Positions 26,181-37,047 of a DNA stretch of 64,000 bases are shown in pieces (position 1 is the first letter of the stretch; each line of letters opens with the position of its first letter). Source of the stretch: Flavobacterium laiguense (GTDB taxonomy: Bacteria; Bacteroidota; Bacteroidia; Flavobacteriales; Flavobacteriaceae). The position numbers and the translations under genes were made by a program. Under the pieces are notes generated by a model that had not been told where the DNA came from, did no database searches, and saw only the letters and a program-made list of their open reading frames with translations. The stretch is from assembly GCF_003097655.1 (NCBI RefSeq), contig NZ_QCZH01000014.1:28034-92033 (forward strand), written 5' to 3'.

Positions 26181-26260
26181 AATGTACAGCTGGATAAGGC
26201 CCGACAAATTTAGAAAATTTTACTCGCATTAACAAACTCCATACTCCCTGCTTTTAACAC

Positions 26261-26298
26261 AAAAAATAACCCGAAAATTAAATTGAATTTTCGGGCTA
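26261..26298 (-). terminator. Terminator of ftsZ and the dcw cluster
   Basis: On the minus strand, CCCGAAAATT / AATTTTCGGG pair around 6 bases and are followed by six T residues, 22 bases after the ftsZ stop. Confidence 0.85.
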
Positions 26299-26319
26299 TC
26301 TCAAAAATGGCTTGAGTTG

Positions 26320-28281
26320 TTAATCTACATTGTCATGTAAATAGGAGTTGTTGGAACGCAATTGTAAATCATTGTTACTGTCTGTTCCAACAGATATTCT
26401 TGAATTTGAGTTGTTATTTTGTGAACTCGAAAGATCAATACCAAATCGTTTGTAAGCTGGTTCTCTTTCCAACTCATCTACTCTAGATACATTATCGTGA
26501 AACTTATAATTAAAGTCTTTTAATTTTTTTCTTCTTTCTTCTGCTCTAAATCGTAAAGTTTCTTCTATTGTCATATCAATAGGAGAATTGTTTTCTAGTA
26601 CTGGAGCCTCTTCAACTGGAGTCACCACTTGTTTCATCGTGATGTTTAATTCTGCAGGAATCACTTCCTCCACCACTTTTGCAGCTGGCTTACTGTCTAG
26701 AAAGTCATTCTCTACCTCCATATACTCTTCAAGGGAATATTTTATTATTCCATTATCAGACAATTCCGTTACTGGAACAAATTGTACAGGCTGTACCACT
26801 TTAATATCACGAGTTTCGTTTGTAAGTTCAAACAAAATCTCGTCCACTTGCTTCACAGCAGCCGGCGCTTGTACTGGCTCTGTTCTGTGCAAAGGCATAT
26901 CAAAAGAGAAAGTAGTTTGCTCTTGTTTTTCTTCAAAACGTATTGATTCAGCTTTTACGGCTCTAACTTGTTCTATTGTTGGGTTAGAAATAACAAAATC
27001 AATGTCTTTTATAGGAGAAACAATTTCGAAAGTAACATCTAAATTTTTAATAAACTCAGACATAACCATTAATTCATTGTCGTCAATCGAAGCAATTACC
27101 GGTTCCGGAATCGCAACTTCATCTTCCACTAAATCGAAAACTATTCTTTCAACTTCTTGATCTTTAGCTGTTGTTACTTCACTATTCAGATTAAAACCGG
27201 CTACTGTATTATTCGACAAATCAAAAACCCCTCTTTGTTCGTCTTCTAATGTATGTATGATTTTTTTAGGTTCAACATTTACGATTTCGTTTTGTTGTTC
27301 TACATCAAAACCAGTAGCAATAATGGTTACGGCAATCGAATCACCAAGAGTTTCATCTTCACCAACCCCCATGATAATGTTGGCATTAGAACCTGCCTCT
27401 GATTGAATGTGTTCGTTGATTTCGGCAATTTCATCAATAGTAATTTCATTAGTTCCAGAAACGATAAGCAACAAAACGTTTTTGGCACCAGTAATTTTAT
27501 TATCATTCAAAAGCGGAGAATCTAAGGCTGCAACAATTCCTTCTTTGGCTCTATTTTCACCAGAAGAAACAGAAGATCCCATAATAGCCGTTCCGCTATT
27601 ATACAATACAGTCTTAGCATCACGTAAATCGATATTTTGAGTATAGTGATGCGTAATTACTTCGGCAATACCTCTAGAGGCCGTTGCCAAAACTTCATCC
27701 GCTTTTGAAAATCCAGCTTTGAAACCAAGATTTCCATATACTTCTCTTAATTTATTATTGTTGATTACAATCAATGAATCGACTTGCTTACGCAATTTTT
27801 CGATACCGATAAGGGCTTGCTCTTGACGCACTTTCCCTTCGAACAAGAATGGCAAAGTCACAATCCCAACGGTAAGAATATCTCTTTCTTTGGCCAATTG
27901 CGCAATCACTGGTGCGGCTCCAGTTCCGGTACCACCACCCATTCCTGCAGTAATAAAAACCATTTTGGTATTGCGATCCAACACTTTTTCAATTTCGGCA
28001 ACACTTTCAATAGCGGATTGATGGCCTACATCTGGGTTTGCTCCAGCTCCAAGACCTTCGGTTAAATGAACTCCTAGCTGAATTTTATTCGGTACAGAAC
28101 TATTATCCAGTGCTTGGGAATCGGTATTACAGACGATGAAATCAACGCCTTTAATCCCTTGTTTAAACATGTGGTTAATGGCATTACTACCACCTCCACC
28201 TACTCCGATAACTTTTATTACATTTGATTGATTTTTTGGTAAATCAAATGAAATGCTTCCAAATTCTGAGTTGCTTGACAT
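26320..28281 (-). CDS. ftsZ: Cell division protein FtsZ
   Basis: FtsZ is the tubulin-like GTPase that builds the division ring. The globular domain (~1-330) has the GTP signature GGGTGTG at residues 115-121 and the T7 loop NIDLRD. At 653 aa it is much longer than the ~380 aa of E. coli, because of a long acidic, variable C-terminal linker (~340-620), normal in flavobacteria. It ends in a conserved tail ([10 protein letters not shown]), probably the FtsA-binding peptide. It is the last gene of the dcw cluster, 99 bases after ftsA, with its own terminator. Confidence 0.97.
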   Translation of the reverse strand: MSSNSEFGSISFDLPKNQSNVIKVIGVGGGGSNAINHMFKQGIKGVDFIVCNTDSQALDNSSVPNKIQLGVHLTEGLGAGANPDVGHQSAIESVAEIEKVLDRNTKMVFITAGMGGGTGTGAAPVIAQLAKERDILTVGIVTLPFLFEGKVRQEQALIGIEKLRKQVDSLIVINNNKLREVYGNLGFKAGFSKADEVLATASRGIAEVITHHYTQNIDLRDAKTVLYNSGTAIMGSSVSSGENRAKEGIVAALDSPLLNDNKITGAKNVLLLIVSGTNEITIDEIAEINEHIQSEAGSNANIIMGVGEDETLGDSIAVTIIATGFDVEQQNEIVNVEPKKIIHTLEDEQRGVFDLSNNTVAGFNLNSEVTTAKDQEVERIVFDLVEDEVAIPEPVIASIDDNELMVMSEFIKNLDVTFEIVSPIKDIDFVISNPTIEQVRAVKAESIRFEEKQEQTTFSFDMPLHRTEPVQAPAAVKQVDEILFELTNETRDIKVVQPVQFVPVTELSDNGIIKYSLEEYMEVENDFLDSKPAAKVVEEVIPAELNITMKQVVTPVEEAPVLENNSPIDMTIEETLRFRAEERRKKLKDFNYKFHDNVSRVDELEREPAYKRFGIDLSSSQNNNSNSRISVGTDSNNDLQLRSNNSYLHDNVD

Positions 28282-28380
28282 AATATGGGGTTTTGAAATT
28301 TTATTAATTTTAATTTTTTTTACTACTCTTGGCTTGGGGCAAAAAGGAGAACTGATAACTTATTCTATTCTTGATAATAC

Positions 28381-29772
28381 TTATTCTGCGTTATCCAAAA
28401 AATCTTTAATCTTATCCACATATTTATCAAAAAAGGATCTTCTAATTTTGTTTTCAGTCGATTCTTCTTTGGTATGATCTTGTTGAAACACTTTTTCAGG
28501 TTCCACGTATACTTCTTCTTTTGCTTCCACAATCGCCTCAATTACTGGCTCCCTGTAATAAGTCACTTTTTCAGGACTAACCATAGCTTGCATTCTTACA
28601 GCGCTTTGTGTATTATTTTCGATACTGTTCATTACTAATCCAACCGCTGTAGCATATAAAGGACTTGAAATCTCTTCATCTGAGTTACCTGCTAAATGCT
28701 CGTTTGGATAACCAATTCTTGTATCCATTCCGGTAATGTATTCTACCAGTTGTTTAATGTGCTTTAATTGTGCTCCACCACCCGTAAGAACAATTCCTGC
28801 AATCAATTTTTTGCGAGGATCTTCATGACCATAAGCTCTCACTTCTGTAAAAACCTGCTCAATAATTTCTACGACTCTTGCATTAATTATTTTTGACAGA
28901 TTCTTTAATGAAATTTCTTTTGGCTCTCTACCTCTTAACCCTGGAATAGAAACGATTTCATTGTCTTTATTTTCTCCTGGCCAAGCTGAACCAAATTTCA
29001 CTTTCAATAATTCGGCTTGTTTTTCAATAATGGAACATCCTTCTTTAATATCATCTGTAATTACATTTCCACCAAAAGGAATAACTGCAGTATGGCGAAT
29101 GATCCCATCTTTAAAAATAGCTAAATCTGTGGTTCCTCCTCCAATATCTATAAGGGCAACACCTGCTTCTTTTTCTTCTTGACTCAAAACGGCATCCGAT
29201 GAAGCTAACGGCTCTAATGTCAATCCTGACAATTCAATCCCTGAACTTTGAATACATCTGCCAACATTCCTGATGGATGATGCTTGTCCAACTACAACAT
29301 GAAAACTACTTTCCAGTCTTCCGCCGTACATACCTATCGGCTCTTTAATATCTGATTGACCATCAATTTTAAATTCTTGAGGCAAAACATGAATAATCTC
29401 TTCTCCCGGAAGCATGGCTAATTTATGAACTTGATTGATCAACAAATCAATATCACTTCCGCCTATTACTTCTTCTGGATTACTTCTGCTGATGTAATCA
29501 CTATGCTGAATACTTCTGATGTGTTGTCCAGCAATACCAACCACAACATCTTTAATTTTATAACCCGAATTATTTTCGGCTTCAAGAATCGCTTGTTGTA
29601 TTGATTGAATCGTTTGTGTAATATTATTTACAACGCCTCTCGCTACCCCTAAGCTTTTGGATTTTCCTACACCCAAAATTTCTAGCTTCCCGTATTCATT
29701 CTTTTTGCCAATCATGGCAACAATCTTAGTCGTCCCAATATCTAGACCTACCGCAATATTCTCTTTTTCCAT
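28381..29772 (-). CDS. ftsA: Cell division protein FtsA
   Basis: FtsA is the actin-like ATPase that tethers FtsZ to the membrane. The 463-residue protein starts with the phosphate-1 motif VGLDIGTTKIVAMIG. The 1C/SHS2 region is at ~80-165, and phosphate-2 (VALIDIGGGTTDLAIF) and the adenosine motif (IVLTGGGAQLKHI) are intact. The final residues SFFDKYVDKIKDFLD form a plausible amphipathic membrane-targeting helix after a charged linker. It lies 7 bases after ftsQ. Confidence 0.97.
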   Translation of the reverse strand: MEKENIAVGLDIGTTKIVAMIGKKNEYGKLEILGVGKSKSLGVARGVVNNITQTIQSIQQAILEAENNSGYKIKDVVVGIAGQHIRSIQHSDYISRSNPEEVIGGSDIDLLINQVHKLAMLPGEEIIHVLPQEFKIDGQSDIKEPIGMYGGRLESSFHVVVGQASSIRNVGRCIQSSGIELSGLTLEPLASSDAVLSQEEKEAGVALIDIGGGTTDLAIFKDGIIRHTAVIPFGGNVITDDIKEGCSIIEKQAELLKVKFGSAWPGENKDNEIVSIPGLRGREPKEISLKNLSKIINARVVEIIEQVFTEVRAYGHEDPRKKLIAGIVLTGGGAQLKHIKQLVEYITGMDTRIGYPNEHLAGNSDEEISSPLYATAVGLVMNSIENNTQSAVRMQAMVSPEKVTYYREPVIEAIVEAKEEVYVEPEKVFQQDHTKEESTENKIRRSFFDKYVDKIKDFLDNAE

Positions 29773-29779
29773 TTTCTAT

Positions 29780-30502
29780 TTATTTAGTGCAAACCACTTG
29801 TTCCGTAAATCTCAGATCTATTTTTTTATATTTATGCAACGAACTATCTAAACTTACTTTTTGAAAAAAAGCTTTATAGTTTTTAAATTTTCGCTCTACA
29901 TTTATCATATTTCCAAAATCAATTTGAAAATTATAGTTTCTATTCAGCATTAATAAGCTACCATTGGGCATAATTTTGATACCAATAATGTTTTTTTTCA
30001 GAAACCCATCATCATAAATTACCTTAAATAATTCAAATAAATCTTTGCTATTTTTCTTGTTTATCTCCCCAGAAACAAGTGGAACTCGAGCCGTAAAATT
30101 GGCTGACAATGGCATTATATTACCCTCGCTATCAATATAGAAGGAGCCCTTGTCATTAAAAACTCTAGCTATAGGTGTCTTTTGTTTTACAACCGCCTTT
30201 AGAACTCCATCGATACTTACAAACACATCTGCCCTCTCGATCATAGCTTGAGCATTTAATACTTGCTCTAGCTTATTCAAATCTAACCTATCTTTTCTTA
30301 CGGTTGTAGCGTTCGAATTATTTTCTATTAACAATTTATTAACCGATTCTTGCTTTACAAAAAGAGCGTTTTCACCTTCAAAAACTACTGCGGATTTAGT
30401 CAATTTTCTCTTGGAATTTCTTTTTGATGTGAATGAAAAAAGAAAAATAACCAAGAAAAACATAAACAATAATCGTACGTTATTCCAATTAAAGATTTTC
30501 AT
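29780..30502 (-). CDS. ftsQ: Cell division protein FtsQ/DivIB
   Basis: A bitopic inner-membrane protein of the FtsQBL subcomplex. The 240-residue protein has one membrane segment near the N-terminus (VRLLFMFFLVIFLFSF), then a periplasmic POTRA-like and beta domain (EQVLNAQAMIERADVFVSIDG, VKQKTPIARVF, FYIDSEGNIMPLS). The sequence is divergent, as usual for this family, so identity rests largely on position between murC and ftsA. Its start overlaps the murC end by 14 bases. Confidence 0.88.
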   Translation of the reverse strand: MKIFNWNNVRLLFMFFLVIFLFSFTSKRNSKRKLTKSAVVFEGENALFVKQESVNKLLIENNSNATTVRKDRLDLNKLEQVLNAQAMIERADVFVSIDGVLKAVVKQKTPIARVFNDKGSFYIDSEGNIMPLSANFTARVPLVSGEINKKNSKDLFELFKVIYDDGFLKKNIIGIKIMPNGSLLMLNRNYNFQIDFGNMINVERKFKNYKAFFQKVSLDSSLHKYKKIDLRFTEQVVCTK

Positions 30503-31838
30503 ATAAAGCTTTTTTAATTGAAGGAACCATTTCTCCTAAATCACCTGCACCTATAGTTACAATAACACGAGCATCATTAGCCAAAATTGTAGGAATCAAA
30601 TCCTCTTTTGTGATTAATTTTTTATGCTCGTTGGTCATTTTATCCATAAGCCATTGTGAATTTACACCTTCCATTGGCAGTTCTCGTGCCGGATAAATAT
30701 CCAATAAAAGCACTTCATCAAAAGCCGATAAACTTTTGGCAAAATTATCAGCGAAATCTCTGGTTCTACTAAACAAATGGGGTTGAAATATAGCCAATAC
30801 CTTTTGATCAGGATACAATTCCCGAACCGCTTGATGAACTGCATTTATTTCGGTAGGATGATGTGCATAATCATCTATATAAACTAGGTTTTCTTCTCTT
30901 ATTTGATAAGAAAATCGTCTTCTAATTCCTTTGAAAGACAACAAAGCTTTCGCAATAACCTCGGTTGGGGTGCCGTAGGTTACTGCCATAGCCAGTGCCA
31001 TTAAAGCATTCATTAAATTATGCTTACCTGGCAATCCAAAACGCAAATCTTTAATTAATTCGTTTGGAGTTTTAACATCAAAAACGTAACTGCCGTTTTC
31101 TATTCTTACATTGAAAGCTTTATAAACAGCCTCCTCATTTACGGCACAAACCACCCCATCAATAGGTAATTCATTGGTAATAAACAGATTGTTTTTATCT
31201 TCAACTTTATTGGCAAATTCTACAAAAGACTCCTCAATAGCTTCACTGGTCCCGTAAATATCCAAATGATCAGCATCCATTGATGTGATACAGGCAATAT
31301 TGGGATGTAAATGTAAAAAGGAACGGTCAAACTCATCGGCCTCAACTACAGTAACCGTTTTTCCGATACCGATTAAATTAGAATCATAATTCTCTACAAT
31401 TCCTCCGATAAAAGCTGTAACATCCGCCCCGCTTTCATACAAAATATGGCCTAAAATACTAGAAGTTGTAGTTTTTCCGTGGGTTCCTGCAACTGCGAAA
31501 CAAAAAGTATCTTTTGTAATTATCCCTAGAACTTCGGCTCTTTTCTTCACTTGATAATCCCTTTCTATGAAAAAATTCCATTCCGAATGAGACACAGGAA
31601 CTGCTGGGGTAATAATAACCAAAGTGTTTTCTACATAAAAATCATTTGGAATCAATCCAATACTATCTTCAAAGTGAATGTCAATTCCACTTTCTATTAA
31701 TTCACTGGTAAGAATCGAAGGCGTTTTATCATAACCCGAAACCTGCTTTCCGATAGCCTTAAAATAACGAGCCAAAGCACTCATTCCGATGCCTCCAATA
31801 CCAATGAAATAGACGTTTTTTATTTGATTCAAGTTCAT
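30489..31838 (-). CDS. murC: UDP-N-acetylmuramate--L-alanine ligase
   Basis: MurC adds L-alanine to UDP-MurNAc, the first peptide step of peptidoglycan synthesis. At 449 aa it shows the N-terminal Rossmann motif FIGIGGIGMSALARYF, the ATP-binding GTHGKTTTSS at 118-127, the metal/substrate region VVEADEFDRSFLHLHP, and IDDYAHHPTEI at the C-terminal domain, all family hallmarks. It overlaps ftsQ by 14 bases and follows murG by 51 bases. Confidence 0.97.
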   Translation of the reverse strand: MNLNQIKNVYFIGIGGIGMSALARYFKAIGKQVSGYDKTPSILTSELIESGIDIHFEDSIGLIPNDFYVENTLVIITPAVPVSHSEWNFFIERDYQVKKRAEVLGIITKDTFCFAVAGTHGKTTTSSILGHILYESGADVTAFIGGIVENYDSNLIGIGKTVTVVEADEFDRSFLHLHPNIACITSMDADHLDIYGTSEAIEESFVEFANKVEDKNNLFITNELPIDGVVCAVNEEAVYKAFNVRIENGSYVFDVKTPNELIKDLRFGLPGKHNLMNALMALAMAVTYGTPTEVIAKALLSFKGIRRRFSYQIREENLVYIDDYAHHPTEINAVHQAVRELYPDQKVLAIFQPHLFSRTRDFADNFAKSLSAFDEVLLLDIYPARELPMEGVNSQWLMDKMTNEHKKLITKEDLIPTILANDARVIVTIGAGDLGEMVPSIKKALYENL

Positions 31839-31889
31839 TTCTTTTCTTTTTATAAGATTCTTCAGTCTATCCTTTTTATACTATTCTCT

Positions 31890-32984
31890 TTATTCTTTTT
31901 CAATCAACTTCACAATTTCATCAACTATTTGTTCGGTTGCTTTTGGCTTAGCCAATTTCTTTATATTTTGACTTAACTGTTCTTGTTTTCCCGGATCTTT
32001 TATCAACGATTCGAATACTAAACTAAAGTCTTCATCCAGTTGTGATTCTTTAAGCAAAATAGCTCCTTTTTTATTCACAATTGCTTGAGCATTTTTGGTT
32101 TGATGATCCTCAGCAACATTGGGAGAAGGAATAAAAATTACCGGTTTCCCAACGATACACAACTCCGAAACCGAGGATGCACCTGCTCTAGAAACGACTA
32201 CATCGGCAGCCGCATAAACCAAATCCATTCTCTCAATAAAAGCCACTACTTGAACATTATGTTTATTATATCTTTTATAATCTTCTAAATAAAATTTCCC
32301 ACATTGCCAGATAACCTGAACATTCAGTGACAATAATTTATCCAATTCTTTTTCTATTAATTGATTAATCCTTCTTGCTCCAAGGCTTCCTCCTAATACC
32401 AAAAGTGTTTTTTTGTTTCTGTCTAATTTAAAATACTGAATCGCTTCTTCTCTCTTTCCTTCTATATCAATTAAATCTTGACGAACCGGGTTACCAGTTA
32501 AAATCATTTTCTCCTTAGAAAAAAAACGTTCCAAATGATCATATGCCACACAAATGACATTTGCTTTTTTACTTAATAATTTATTGGTAATTCCAGGATA
32601 AGAATTTTGTTCTTGAATCACTGTTGGAATATTCATGGTGTTGGCCATTTTCAACAAAGGACCACTTGCAAATCCACCTGTCCCTATAACCACATCTGGC
32701 TTGAACTTTTTTATTATTTTTCTGGATTCCCATAAACTATTCAATAATTTAAAAGGGAACATTGCATTTTGAATCGTTAATTTTCTTTGCAGACCAGCAA
32801 TCCAAAGTCCTTTTATTTTGTACCCTGCTTGTGGTACTTTTTGCATTTCCATTTTGTCTTTGGCACCAACAAACAAAATTTCCGAATCCGGAAAACGAGA
32901 TTTTAATTCGTTTGCAATCGCAATTGCAGGATAGATATGACCTCCTGTTCCACCTCCACTTAATATGAATTTATGTTTTGCCAT
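31890..32984 (-). CDS. murG: UDP-GlcNAc--lipid I GlcNAc transferase
   Basis: MurG is the inner-face glycosyltransferase that converts lipid I to lipid II. The start at 32984 ([20 protein letters not shown]) puts the donor-binding GGGTGGH loop near the N-terminus as in the family; a longer frame adds 16 unlike residues. Other signatures are [40 protein letters not shown] and the UDP-GlcNAc site [17 protein letters not shown]. The length of 364 aa is normal. It lies between ftsW and murC. Confidence 0.97.
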   Translation of the reverse strand: MAKHKFILSGGGTGGHIYPAIAIANELKSRFPDSEILFVGAKDKMEMQKVPQAGYKIKGLWIAGLQRKLTIQNAMFPFKLLNSLWESRKIIKKFKPDVVIGTGGFASGPLLKMANTMNIPTVIQEQNSYPGITNKLLSKKANVICVAYDHLERFFSKEKMILTGNPVRQDLIDIEGKREEAIQYFKLDRNKKTLLVLGGSLGARRINQLIEKELDKLLSLNVQVIWQCGKFYLEDYKRYNKHNVQVVAFIERMDLVYAAADVVVSRAGASSVSELCIVGKPVIFIPSPNVAEDHQTKNAQAIVNKKGAILLKESQLDEDFSLVFESLIKDPGKQEQLSQNIKKLAKPKATEQIVDEIVKLIEKE

Positions 32985-33066
32985 CTTAAAAATTACTAAG
33001 TTGTTTCTATTTTTTGAATACCTAGATTTCACAATTTGAACTCCGATTACTAATTGCCAAATCCGA

Positions 33067-34383
33067 TTATTTCAGCACAGCATTCATTGGATTTTTAGAA
33101 TTATCCGTTATAGAATAATTGCTTGAATCAAATTCGCCTTTATCTAATTCTTTGTCAGTATTAAGATCCGCTTCTAATTCTCGATCTATCAATTTTTGTA
33201 GTGCTTCTTCCCTTTTTTCTTTTTCTAGTTTTTCTAGTGCAATTTCTTCTTCTTTTTTAGTCACACTCAAAATGATCCCGAGTCCAAAGCAAGTCATCCA
33301 AATAGAACTACCACCACTACTTATCAATGGCAATGTTTGTCCCGTAACGGGTAATAACTCTACCGCAACCGCCATATTGATCATGGCTTGAAAAATCATC
33401 GGAAACCCTAACCCTATGACGACCAGTTTCCCAAAAAGAGTATTGGCTTTATGGGAGGCTACCACAAAACGGAATAATAAAAGCAAATACAAAACCAATA
33501 CACCTAACCCGCCAACCAATCCGTATTCCTCAACTATAATGGCATAAATAAAATCGGAAGAGGATTGGGGTAAAAAATTCTTCTGTACGCTTTTGCCTGG
33601 CCCTAATCCATATATTTGACCTGAGGCAATGGCTATTTTAGCTTTTTCTATTTGATAATCATCCTCATCGGCTTTGTCAGTTGTAAAATTCTCTATACGA
33701 CTACCCCAAGTACCAACTCTGCTGAAAAATTTAGAATCAGGAAAAGCCTTGGAAAGCAACACAAAAAAAGCTAGAAACACAATTCCCATACCCAAAATGG
33801 CCCCTATATATTTCATCGGGTATTTACCAACAAAAACAAGCATGGTTACCATTGCAAAAATAAGAGCTGTAGTAGAAAAATTAGCTGGTAAAATAAGTGC
33901 TAATGTTATAAAAACAGGAGTCCAAAGCTCCCATAAAGAAGACTGAAAAGTAATGGGGTTTTCTCTGGTTTTTGACAAATAACGTGCCACAAAAATAAAC
34001 AAAATGATAGACGCAAGCGTTGATGTTTGAAAAGACAATCCCACAAAAGGAATTTGAATCCATCTACTCGCATTAGCCCCGCCAATTGCTGTTCCTTTTG
34101 CTAATGTGTACAACAACAAAAGCCAAACTACAGGCAATCCCGCCTTTGAAATAGCCCTAAAATAATGATACGGTATATTATGAATCCAATAAATAATCAG
34201 AAAACCGATACAGATATGGGCAAAATGTTTAACCAAATAACCTAACGTATTTCCGGTTCCGTGACCGATGTATGCCAAATTACTACTCGCACTAAAAACA
34301 GGCATAAACGAAAACATAGCCAATAAAGCCACGAATGACCAAATGCCTTTATCTCCTTTTAATTTGTTAACTAGTTCTTTCAT
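33067..34383 (-). CDS. ftsW: Lipid II polymerase/division protein FtsW (SEDS family)
   Basis: FtsW is the SEDS glycosyltransferase of the divisome, working with FtsI. The 438-residue protein has about ten membrane segments. The family motifs [32 protein letters not shown] (with the following [21 protein letters not shown]) and [14 protein letters not shown] are all present. The cytoplasmic C-terminal tail (~60 residues) is charged and coiled-coil-like. Identity as FtsW rather than RodA follows from its place between murD and murG. A spacer of 95 bases carrying a palindromic repeat separates it from murD. Confidence 0.95.
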   Translation of the reverse strand: MKELVNKLKGDKGIWSFVALLAMFSFMPVFSASSNLAYIGHGTGNTLGYLVKHFAHICIGFLIIYWIHNIPYHYFRAISKAGLPVVWLLLLYTLAKGTAIGGANASRWIQIPFVGLSFQTSTLASIILFIFVARYLSKTRENPITFQSSLWELWTPVFITLALILPANFSTTALIFAMVTMLVFVGKYPMKYIGAILGMGIVFLAFFVLLSKAFPDSKFFSRVGTWGSRIENFTTDKADEDDYQIEKAKIAIASGQIYGLGPGKSVQKNFLPQSSSDFIYAIIVEEYGLVGGLGVLVLYLLLLFRFVVASHKANTLFGKLVVIGLGFPMIFQAMINMAVAVELLPVTGQTLPLISSGGSSIWMTCFGLGIILSVTKKEEEIALEKLEKEKREEALQKLIDRELEADLNTDKELDKGEFDSSNYSITDNSKNPMNAVLK

Positions 34384-34446
34384 TTTTAAATTTTAGAATT
34401 TAGAGTTTAGAATTTAGATTTAACTTCCATTGAGAAATCAAAACCA

Positions 34447-34464
34447 TCTCGATAGCTATCGGGA
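34447..34464. repeat. Palindromic element around CGATAGCTATCG (copy 4)
   Basis: A 12-bp perfect core CGATAGCTATCG extends to an imperfect TCT...GGA. It lies in the murD-ftsW gap inside the dcw operon and is nearly identical to the element at 57168-57187. Confidence 0.6.
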
Positions 34465-34478
34465 CTAAAAACTTTAAT

Positions 34479-35810
34479 TTACAAATTCTTTACTGCTTGT
34501 TTGAATTGTCTTCCTCTATCCTCGTAGCTTTCGAACAAATCAAAACTGGCACAAGCTGGCGACAATAAAACCGTGTCTCCTTTTTCGGTTAAACGTTGCG
34601 CCATACGAACGGCATCAGTCATATTATCTACTTCAACCATCATGTCAACAACACCGCCAAAAACATCAATAATCTTCTTATTATCAACACCCAAACAAAT
34701 AATCGCTTTTACTTTCTCACGAACTAAAGACATCAATTCATTATAATCATTCCCTTTGTCTACCCCACCTACTATCCAAACTGTTGGAGTAGTCATGCTA
34801 TCTAAAGCAAAAAACACAGAATTCACATTGGTTGCTTTAGAATCATTGATATATTGAACGTTTTGAATTTTCAACACTTTTTCTAAACGATGCTCAACAC
34901 CTTGAAAATTAGACAAACTTTCACGAATAGTTTCCTTTCTTATTTGCAAAATTCTTGCAACAGAAGTTGCGGCCATAGCATTTTTTAGATTATGTTTTCC
35001 TTCCAATGCAATATGTTCTGTATCCATTGCAAACTCTTCGTGATTGATCTTTACTTCCATTTTGTTGTTTTTTATATAAGCCCCTTCGTTGAATTCATCC
35101 GTCAATGAAAAAGGAATTAATTTCGCTTTTGTATTATTTTTATTTAACCATTCTGTTATAGCTTCATCATTGTAATCATAGATAAGGAAATCTTCTTCGG
35201 TTTGGTTCATTGTAACCCTGAATTTCGAATCAATATAATTTTGATATTTATAATTGTATCGATCTAAATGATCAGGGCTTATATTGGTAATTATTGCTAT
35301 ATGTGGCTTGTAATTTATAATTCCATCAAGCTGAAAACTGCTCAACTCTATCACATAAATATCATACTTATTTTCTGCAACTTGCCAAGCAAAACTTTTC
35401 CCGATGTTCCCTGCCAACCCAACATTCAATCCTGCTGCTTTCAGCAAATGATAGGTTAACATCGTTGTGGTAGTTTTACCGTTACTTCCTGTTATCCCAA
35501 TGGTAGTAGCTTCTGTAAATGGAGCTGCAAATTCAATTTCAGAAATCACAGAAACACCTTTCTCCTTTATTTGCTTAACTATTGGCGATTTGTCTGGAAT
35601 CCCAGGGCTTTTCATCACCACATCGGCATTCAATATCAGCTCTTCGGTATGTTTTCCCTCTTCCCAAGCAATTCCATTAATGATAAGAACTTCTTTATAA
35701 CTTCCTTGGATTTTTCCAAAGTCTGAAACAAAAACATCATAACCTTGTTTTTTTCCTAGAATAGCAGTTCCAACACCGCTTTCTCCACCTCCTAATACTA
35801 CTAGCCTCAT
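34479..35810 (-). CDS. murD: UDP-N-acetylmuramoylalanine--D-glutamate ligase
   Basis: MurD adds D-glutamate to the growing peptidoglycan peptide. The 443-residue protein shows the ATP loop GITGSNGKTTTT (~105-116), the substrate region ITNISPDHLDRYNY, and the C-terminal NDSKATNVNSVFFAL and LLSPACASFDLFESYEDRG, characteristic of MurD. The N-terminal Rossmann motif is VVLGGGESGVG. It starts one base after the mraY stop and is therefore tightly coupled. Confidence 0.97.
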   Translation of the reverse strand: MRLVVLGGGESGVGTAILGKKQGYDVFVSDFGKIQGSYKEVLIINGIAWEEGKHTEELILNADVVMKSPGIPDKSPIVKQIKEKGVSVISEIEFAAPFTEATTIGITGSNGKTTTTMLTYHLLKAAGLNVGLAGNIGKSFAWQVAENKYDIYVIELSSFQLDGIINYKPHIAIITNISPDHLDRYNYKYQNYIDSKFRVTMNQTEEDFLIYDYNDEAITEWLNKNNTKAKLIPFSLTDEFNEGAYIKNNKMEVKINHEEFAMDTEHIALEGKHNLKNAMAATSVARILQIRKETIRESLSNFQGVEHRLEKVLKIQNVQYINDSKATNVNSVFFALDSMTTPTVWIVGGVDKGNDYNELMSLVREKVKAIICLGVDNKKIIDVFGGVVDMMVEVDNMTDAVRMAQRLTEKGDTVLLSPACASFDLFESYEDRGRQFKQAVKNL

Positions 35811-35811
35811 A

Positions 35812-37041
35812 CTATCTTAATTTTAGTGTAACAATAGACAATATGGCCAACATGATTGCAACAACCCAAAATCGAGTAACAATTTTGCTTTCATGATACC
35901 CTTTCTTTTGATAATGATGATGCAACGGAGACATCAGAAAAATTCTTCGTCCTTCTCCAAAACGTTTTTTGGTATATTTAAAATAACTCACTTGCAAAAC
36001 GACAGAAAAATTTTCCACCAAAAAGATTCCGCATAATAATGGAATTAGCATTTCTTTGCGGACAGCAATTGCCAAAACGGCTATTATCCCCCCGATGGTT
36101 AAACTTCCCGTGTCTCCCATAAAAACAGAAGCTGGGTAAGAGTTGTACCAAAGAAATCCAATCAATGCTCCAAGAAACGAAGCAATAAAAACCGTCATTT
36201 CCCCCGAATTGGGTATATACATTATATTTAAATAGTTAGAAAATATAATATTACCCGAAACAAAGGTGAAAATCGCGAGTGCAAAAACAGACACTGCAGA
36301 AGTTCCGGCAGCCAGACCATCGATACCATCTGTTAAGTTAGCCCCATTTGAAACTGCAGTAATAATAAAAATAACAATGGGAATAAAAACCAGCCAAGCC
36401 CATTTTTCATAACCTTTACCAGTCCAAGCTAACAGTTCGGCATAATCAAACTCATTATTCTTAAAAAATGGAATGGTCGTCACAGTAGATTTCTCTTCAA
36501 CCGAAGCTTGTTTTATAACCGTTTCCGTAGTATTCTTAAAAACATCACTATTTCCTGTATCCGTTCTTACAGTAACCGCAGGACTGAAATACAATACCGA
36601 TCCTACGATCAATCCTAGACCAACTTGTCCGAAAACTTTAAAAATTCCTTTAAGACCTTGTTTGTCTTTCTTGAAAATTTTAATATAATCGTCAATAAAA
36701 CCAATAGTCCCCATCCATAAGGTGGTAACGATCAATAAAACAATATAAATATTATGCAATTTTGCAAAAAGCATTACCGGAACCAGAGTCGCAAATATGA
36801 TAATAATCCCCCCCATAGTTGGCGTACCCGCTTTTTCGTTTTGTCCAGCCAATCCTAATTCACGAACAGTTTCGCCTACTTGCTGTCTACTTAAAAAACC
36901 TATAATTCGTTTTCCGTAAATAGTAGACAATAACAAGGATAACATTAATGCCAAAGAAGATCTAAAAGTAATATATTGAAAAACCCCTGTTCCAGGAACA
37001 TCCATTACTTTGTCTAAATATTGAAATAAGTAGTATAGCAT
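35812..37041 (-). CDS. mraY: Phospho-N-acetylmuramoyl-pentapeptide transferase
   Basis: MraY makes lipid I by transferring phospho-MurNAc-pentapeptide to undecaprenyl phosphate. The 409-residue protein has about ten membrane segments. Catalytic motifs are [24 protein letters not shown] (Asp pair), [15 protein letters not shown] and [10 protein letters not shown], with [12 protein letters not shown] near the end. It carries a ~50-residue polar insertion (~175-225) relative to E. coli MraY, as is common in flavobacteria. It lies between murE and murD with gaps of 6 and 1 bases. Confidence 0.97.
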   Translation of the reverse strand: MLYYLFQYLDKVMDVPGTGVFQYITFRSSLALMLSLLLSTIYGKRIIGFLSRQQVGETVRELGLAGQNEKAGTPTMGGIIIIFATLVPVMLFAKLHNIYIVLLIVTTLWMGTIGFIDDYIKIFKKDKQGLKGIFKVFGQVGLGLIVGSVLYFSPAVTVRTDTGNSDVFKNTTETVIKQASVEEKSTVTTIPFFKNNEFDYAELLAWTGKGYEKWAWLVFIPIVIFIITAVSNGANLTDGIDGLAAGTSAVSVFALAIFTFVSGNIIFSNYLNIMYIPNSGEMTVFIASFLGALIGFLWYNSYPASVFMGDTGSLTIGGIIAVLAIAVRKEMLIPLLCGIFLVENFSVVLQVSYFKYTKKRFGEGRRIFLMSPLHHHYQKKGYHESKIVTRFWVVAIMLAILSIVTLKLR

Positions 37042-37047
37042 ATTATT

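Noticed and set aside
26013..26207. 64-codon minus-strand frame between yqeY and ftsZ
   Set aside because: It lies entirely within palindromic and inverted-repeat DNA, has no recognisable protein pattern, and the arms explain the sequence.
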